Part shown: positions 61,409 through 64,000 of the stretch, piece after piece
Layout: each line of letters opens with the position of its first letter
How positions within the stretch are numbered: position 1 is the stretch's first letter
Assembly (NCBI RefSeq): GCF_900316465.1
Contig: NZ_ONDD01000002.1
Coordinates: 104,086-168,085, forward strand
DNA from: an uncultured Fibrobacter sp.
GTDB lineage: Bacteria; Fibrobacterota; Fibrobacteria; Fibrobacterales; Fibrobacteraceae
Reading direction: 5' to 3'
Length of the DNA stretch: 64,000 bases
The notes under the pieces: generated by a model
Database searches by the model: none
The model's input: the letters and a program-made list of their open reading frames with translations, nothing else
Told to the model about the DNA's origin: nothing
Translations under genes and position numbers: made by a program

Positions 61409-62098
61409 TTAAACCGCATCCATGGTGTCGACCTGGTTTACGATTTCAGTGACGGTCGCAATATAGCTATTTATGCTGTCGATGAAGGCCCTTTCGTTTC
61501 GGCTACTGATGGGAGCGCGGAGTGCGGGGTAGGCGCTAAAGATTTGCTGGTGGTTTTCGGGGTAGGTCTTGTGGAGCAAGTAGTAAACCCCGTACATAAT
61601 CGGAAGAAGTGTTGCGTTGGCGCGGGCGAAGAATCCGAGCGGATTGCGGTCTTGCTGCAAGTAAATGTAGGCTTCGCGCAGGTGAATCAAAAGTCCGCGC
61701 AGTTCGCGTTCGCATTCCAGGCGCAGGCATTCCGCATTCGGCTGGTAATTGGGCAGCGGCTTTGCACCGGCAAGAGCGACATTTCTGTTTGCAATGTGCA
61801 AGAATTCCAACGGAAACACGTCTTCGGATGTCTGGATTTCTTTAAGCGTAAAGAAGTAGCGAAATTCGATGTTTTCTTTCTTGGCTTCGCGCAACAGGTT
61901 CTGCAGGGGCTTGATGCTTGCGGTCGAGTTGTCGCGCAAGATAAAACTTATAGTCCAAGGGCTTTCCAGGGCGTTGAAACCTTCGACCAGGCAATCGCCG
62001 TGAATGAACGCTGAAATCAGGTTGTCGCCCAAGGCTTGCTGCAGCATGCCGGGCCAGTTGGATCTTTGAAGTTCTACGATGCTCAGGTTCTTTTTCAT
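61409..62098 (-). CDS. Nucleotidyltransferase-fold-like protein without visible active site
   Basis: A 229-residue protein. The start (LGDNLISAFIHGDCLVEGFN ... WTISFIL) resembles the beginning of small polymerase-beta-type nucleotidyltransferase domains ('lgd.l.s.yl.GSa'), but the GS and DxD residues are not conserved. A helical C-terminal half follows (ECLRLECERELRGLLIHLREAYIYL...). The ATG at 62098 is preceded by GAGG; a 57-residue upstream extension is the other-frame reading of the neighbouring Gly-rich gene. It begins seven bases after that gene's stop. Function unknown. Confidence 0.6.
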   Translation of the reverse strand: MKKNLSIVELQRSNWPGMLQQALGDNLISAFIHGDCLVEGFNALESPWTISFILRDNSTASIKPLQNLLREAKKENIEFRYFFTLKEIQTSEDVFPLEFLHIANRNVALAGAKPLPNYQPNAECLRLECERELRGLLIHLREAYIYLQQDRNPLGFFARANATLLPIMYGVYYLLHKTYPENHQQIFSAYPALRAPISSRNERAFIDSINSYIATVTEIVNQVDTMDAV

Positions 62099-62105
62099 AT
62101 TAACC

Positions 62106-62417
62106 TCACCAGGAATTCCGGTTTCCGAATCCGCTGTTGCCAAATCCACTTCCGAATCCACCGCCAAAGCCACGCGGGCTGCTTCCGAATCCGCCTCCGA
62201 ATCCGACTTCTGGTTCGTCTTTCTTTTTGTTCTTGATGGCGCCGCCGAACAGGAACCAGAAAATTCCATTGCCGCGGCCGCCGCTGAATTTTGCCATCAG
62301 CAGCAAGAATGAAACAAAGAGAATGAATAGAATCATGAGCGAGGAAACGCTGTTTTCTCTAAGCTTGTACGGGGTTTCGTCGATGTTAAGCTTTTTGCCT
62401 TTGTATATTTTGAAAAA
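62106..62417 (-). CDS. C-terminal part of a membrane protein with Gly/Phe-rich tail (5' end lost at the joint)
   Basis: About 100 residues are readable: a polar stretch (NIDETPYKLREN), a hydrophobic helix (SLMILFILFVSFLLLM), a second short one (IFWFLFGG), then a tail of GGGFGS/GFGN repeats ending NSW. Such a TM-plus-Gly-rich tail with terminal Trp is typical of TPM-domain (YgcG-like) proteins, whose N-terminal domain would lie upstream. Upstream of about 62,420 the sequence changes to AT-rich DNA of another type, so the gene is cut there. Confidence 0.55.
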   Translation of the reverse strand, partial: FFKIYKGKKLNIDETPYKLRENSVSSLMILFILFVSFLLLMAKFSGGRGNGIFWFLFGGAIKNKKKDEPEVGFGGGFGSSPRGFGGGFGSGFGNSGFGNRNSW

Positions 62418-62450
62418 TGTCCTATGTCTTCTAGTAAAAAAGAGATTATT
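62400..62450. other. Putative chimeric joint between two genomes
   Basis: To the left, moderate-GC DNA and a Gram-negative membrane-protein gene that loses its 5' end. To the right, DNA that is visibly very AT-rich, with AGA/ATA/TTA codon use, and a GGDEF gene that lacks its 5' end. Both genes break at the same place, no repeat or transposase is seen, and the right side carries an endospore gene. Confidence 0.8.
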
Positions 62451-62934
62451 GAATAATGAAAAATTTGAAGTATTATATTTAGATTTGGACAATTTTAAAG
62501 CATATAATGATACATATGGATTTTTAAAAGGTGATGAAATAATAAAATTTACAGCAAAAACTATATCAAAACATGTCCATAGTGGTGAAAGTACGAATTG
62601 CTTTGTAGGGCATATAGGTGGAGATGACTTTGTAGCAATAGTAGATGGAAACGAAAACTATGAAGAAATATGCCAAAATATAATTATAGAATTTGATACA
62701 AAAGTATTAGATTATTTTAATGAAACAGATAGAAAAAGGGGTTATGTGGAAGTACCAAATAGAAAAAATATAATAGAACAATTTCCATTAACTTCAATAT
62801 CAGTAGGTGTTGTTGTTGTATATAGTGGAAGATTTAAAAACACCTTAGAAATAGGAGAAATAGGAGCACAAGTAAAGCACTTAGCTAAAATAACACCAGG
62901 AAGTGCATATGTTATAGATAAAAGAAAGGAATGA
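62437..62934 (+). CDS. GGDEF-domain protein, 5' truncated at the joint
   Basis: About 165 residues of a GGDEF (diguanylate cyclase-type) domain: VLYLDLDNFKAYNDTYGFLKGDEI is the conserved metal-binding start, and HIGGDDFVAIV is the signature loop, with Asp in place of Glu (GGDDF). Such variants may be active or may only bind GTP. The domain ends near SISVGVVVVY and a C-terminal helix. The N-terminal part and start are missing. A terminator overlaps the stop codon. Codon use (ATA, AGA, AAA) is Clostridia-like. Confidence 0.8.
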   Translation, partial: KKRLLNNEKFEVLYLDLDNFKAYNDTYGFLKGDEIIKFTAKTISKHVHSGESTNCFVGHIGGDDFVAIVDGNENYEEICQNIIIEFDTKVLDYFNETDRKRGYVEVPNRKNIIEQFPLTSISVGVVVVYSGRFKNTLEIGEIGAQVKHLAKITPGSAYVIDKRKE

Positions 62935-62957
62935 GTTTTGTACTCATTCTTTTTTTT
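62929..62957 (+). terminator. Terminator after the GGDEF gene
   Basis: A perfect 8-base stem (62929-62936 with 62942-62949), loop TTTGT, then T8 at 62950-62957. The stem includes the GGDEF stop codon. Confidence 0.92.
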
Positions 62958-62986
62958 CACACTTGTACAAAAATCGACATATTATA
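62958..62986 (+). promoter_or_regulatory. Possible sporulation-sigma (SigK/SigE-type) promoter of yabG
   Basis: CATATTATA at 62978-62986 fits the CATAnnnTA -10 consensus of mother-cell sigma factors, with an AC-containing -35 candidate (CACAC, 62958-62962) 15 bases upstream. yabG is known in Bacillus as a late sporulation gene under SigK. Confidence 0.5.
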
Positions 62987-63006
62987 TTGTAGTACGAGGT
63001 GAAAAA

Positions 63007-63834
63007 ATGAACTTTAAAAAAGGATATATGGTTGCAAGAAAATCATATAACAAAGATATCATATTTATAATAGAAAAGATAATTAAGAAAAGAAATAGGC
63101 AAGATTATGCTATTTTAAATGGACTTACTGTAAGAATAAAAGCAGATGCACCAATAGAAGATTTAGAAATAGTAAGTAAAAAAGAAGTAGAAGAAAAAAT
63201 TAAAGAATTCGAAGATGTAATAAAAAAGCGTGCTGAAAATCTAGATAAAACGAGCAAAAAAGGATTTAAAAGATATAAAGAGATAATATATACAGGTAAA
63301 ATACTACATCTAGATGGTGACAGAAGGTATATGGAAAAAGCTATAAGATATTATGAAAAATTAGGCTTAAAGGCAATTGTTAAAAATGTATCTGAATCGA
63401 AACAGCAATATGTAATAAAAAATTTGCTAGAAAAATATAATCCTGACATATTAGTGATAACAGGGCATGATTCTATGCTAAAGAAAGGAGCAGATTATAA
63501 TAATATAAATAATTATAGAAATTCTAAATACTTTATTGAATCTGTAAAAGAAGCTAGAAAATATGAACCAGATATGGATAAACTGGTTATATTTGCTGGG
63601 GCATGTCAAAGCTTTTTTGAGGCAATAATGATAGCTGGTGCAAATTTTGCGTCATCTCCAGGTAGAATTTTAATAGATTTTGTAGATCCTTTAATTGTGG
63701 CTGAAAAAGTAGCTACAACAGATAAAAATAAAATTGTAACAATAAATCAAATAATAAAAGAAATAAGAGAGGGCTCTGCCGGGATAGGAGGAACGTCAGC
63801 AGAAGGGAAAAGAGAGAAAATTTTGATTAATTAG
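63007..63834 (+). CDS. yabG: Sporulation-specific cysteine protease YabG
   Basis: A 275-residue protease of the mother cell. In Bacillus it trims spore coat proteins, and in Clostridioides it processes germination proteins. The probable catalytic residues are His154 in VITGHDS and Cys200 in FAGACQSFFEA. The Lys-rich N-terminal domain with NGLTVRIKADAPIEDL is also family-typical. The start is ATG at 63007, preceded by GAGGTG at 62996-63001; an in-frame extension reaches back into the terminator and was rejected. Length is near that of B. subtilis YabG (290). It shows that this end of the window is from an endospore-former. Confidence 0.93.
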   Translation: MNFKKGYMVARKSYNKDIIFIIEKIIKKRNRQDYAILNGLTVRIKADAPIEDLEIVSKKEVEEKIKEFEDVIKKRAENLDKTSKKGFKRYKEIIYTGKILHLDGDRRYMEKAIRYYEKLGLKAIVKNVSESKQQYVIKNLLEKYNPDILVITGHDSMLKKGADYNNINNYRNSKYFIESVKEARKYEPDMDKLVIFAGACQSFFEAIMIAGANFASSPGRILIDFVDPLIVAEKVATTDKNKIVTINQIIKEIREGSAGIGGTSAEGKREKILIN

Positions 63835-63835
63835 C

Positions 63836-63881
63836 AAATATTACATTTATATTACATAATTGTAATATAAATGTAATATTT
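63836..63881. repeat. 46-base perfect palindrome after yabG
   Basis: Arms of 21 bases (63836-63856 and 63861-63881) are exact inverse complements around a TAAT loop, all A/T-rich. It begins two bases after the yabG stop. It may be a terminator or mRNA-stabilising hairpin; no T-run follows beyond the arm itself. Confidence 0.8.
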
Positions 63882-63948
63882 GGATACTGATAAAAGCAAA
63901 ACACTACAGCACCAACAGATACAGCACATTTACATCAACTTACTTTTT

Positions 63949-63977
63949 TTGACATTTTATGTAAAAAATGCTATAAT
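63949..63977 (+). promoter_or_regulatory. Consensus SigA promoter facing out of the window
   Basis: TTGACA at 63949-63954, a 17-base spacer and TATAAT at 63972-63977: both hexamers match the consensus at every position. The gene it drives starts beyond base 64,000. In Bacillus, veg, a strongly expressed gene, follows yabG. Confidence 0.85.
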
Positions 63978-64000
63978 TTGTCTATCAAAATAATAGAGAA

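Noticed and set aside
62099..62269. 57-residue N-terminal extension of the nucleotidyltransferase-like gene
   Set aside because: It is the shifted-frame reading of the Gly-rich tail gene; the ATG at 62098 has its own GAGG site.
62137..62934. One long plus-strand frame joining a Pro-rich start to the GGDEF domain
   Set aside because: The first ~95 codons are the reverse strand of the Gly/Phe-rich membrane gene; the frame runs across the joint only by chance.
1..64000. CRISPR arrays, tRNA or rRNA genes, transposases
   Set aside because: No regular direct-repeat array, no T-loop-like GGTTCGANTCC in a cloverleaf context, and no transposase-like protein was recognised; a tRNA scan would be needed to exclude tRNAs fully.

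Overview
Most of this window (about 1-62,400) looks like one chromosome segment of a Gram-negative gut or rumen bacterium of the Fibrobacter type. The reasons are moderate GC, clear Shine-Dalgarno sites, many secreted and lipoprotein genes with Asp/Ser/Tyr-rich linkers and C-terminal 'DLNGR...GxYY' tails, a type IV minor-pilin cluster ending in a 2217-residue pilin, two tandem CotH-kinase proteins, and a fused trpCF. The genus is an inference from gene style; no search was run. The last ~1.55 kb (about 62,440-64,000) is very AT-rich. It carries a 5'-truncated GGDEF gene and yabG, the sporulation protease of endospore-forming Firmicutes. The two parts meet inside two broken genes, so the window is best read as a chimeric assembly joint.

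Layout. 1-9.2 kb: a split tryptophan locus (trpD end, a LysR regulator, an NCS1 permease overlapping trpCF, two outward-facing envelope genes on the minus strand, then trpB-trpA). Upstream of trpB lie two related promoter-leader-terminator cassettes. The second encodes a short peptide with three consecutive Trp codons and can form antiterminator and terminator structures, i.e. a trp attenuator. 9.2-11.3 kb: ybjQ-like, thrH and hslO, with short TGTCAT hairpin repeats between them. 11.4-20 kb: minor pilins. 20.1-24.6 kb: DJ-1, a lone sufB, a small membrane peptide, a secreted protein and a 43-residue peptide. 24.7-31.7 kb: thrC, a lipoprotein coupled to a beta-barrel protein, and a DUF4912 protein with a histone-H1-like tail next to a GH57 branching enzyme.

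31.7-43.8 kb: an SRPBCC protein-ubiD-metallopeptidase operon; a primase-helicase-like protein, glycosyltransferase and Dabb operon; ruvC with two peptidoglycan-peptide hydrolases; pssA; and a frame-disrupted solute-binding protein gene. 43.9-53.6 kb: a minus-strand gene row with a second primase/helicase-like ATPase, a degenerate TrmA/RlmD-type methyltransferase, a LysM protein, and a histidine kinase/response regulator pair with a TPR/beta-propeller protein. 53.9-62.4 kb: glnS, a small lipoprotein, a DUF3300 protein, the CotH pair and three small genes up to the joint.

The coherent functional units are tryptophan synthesis with attenuation, threonine supply (thrH, thrC), glycogen branching, peptidoglycan peptide turnover, and cell-surface assembly. 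No tRNA, rRNA, CRISPR array or insertion sequence was recognised.
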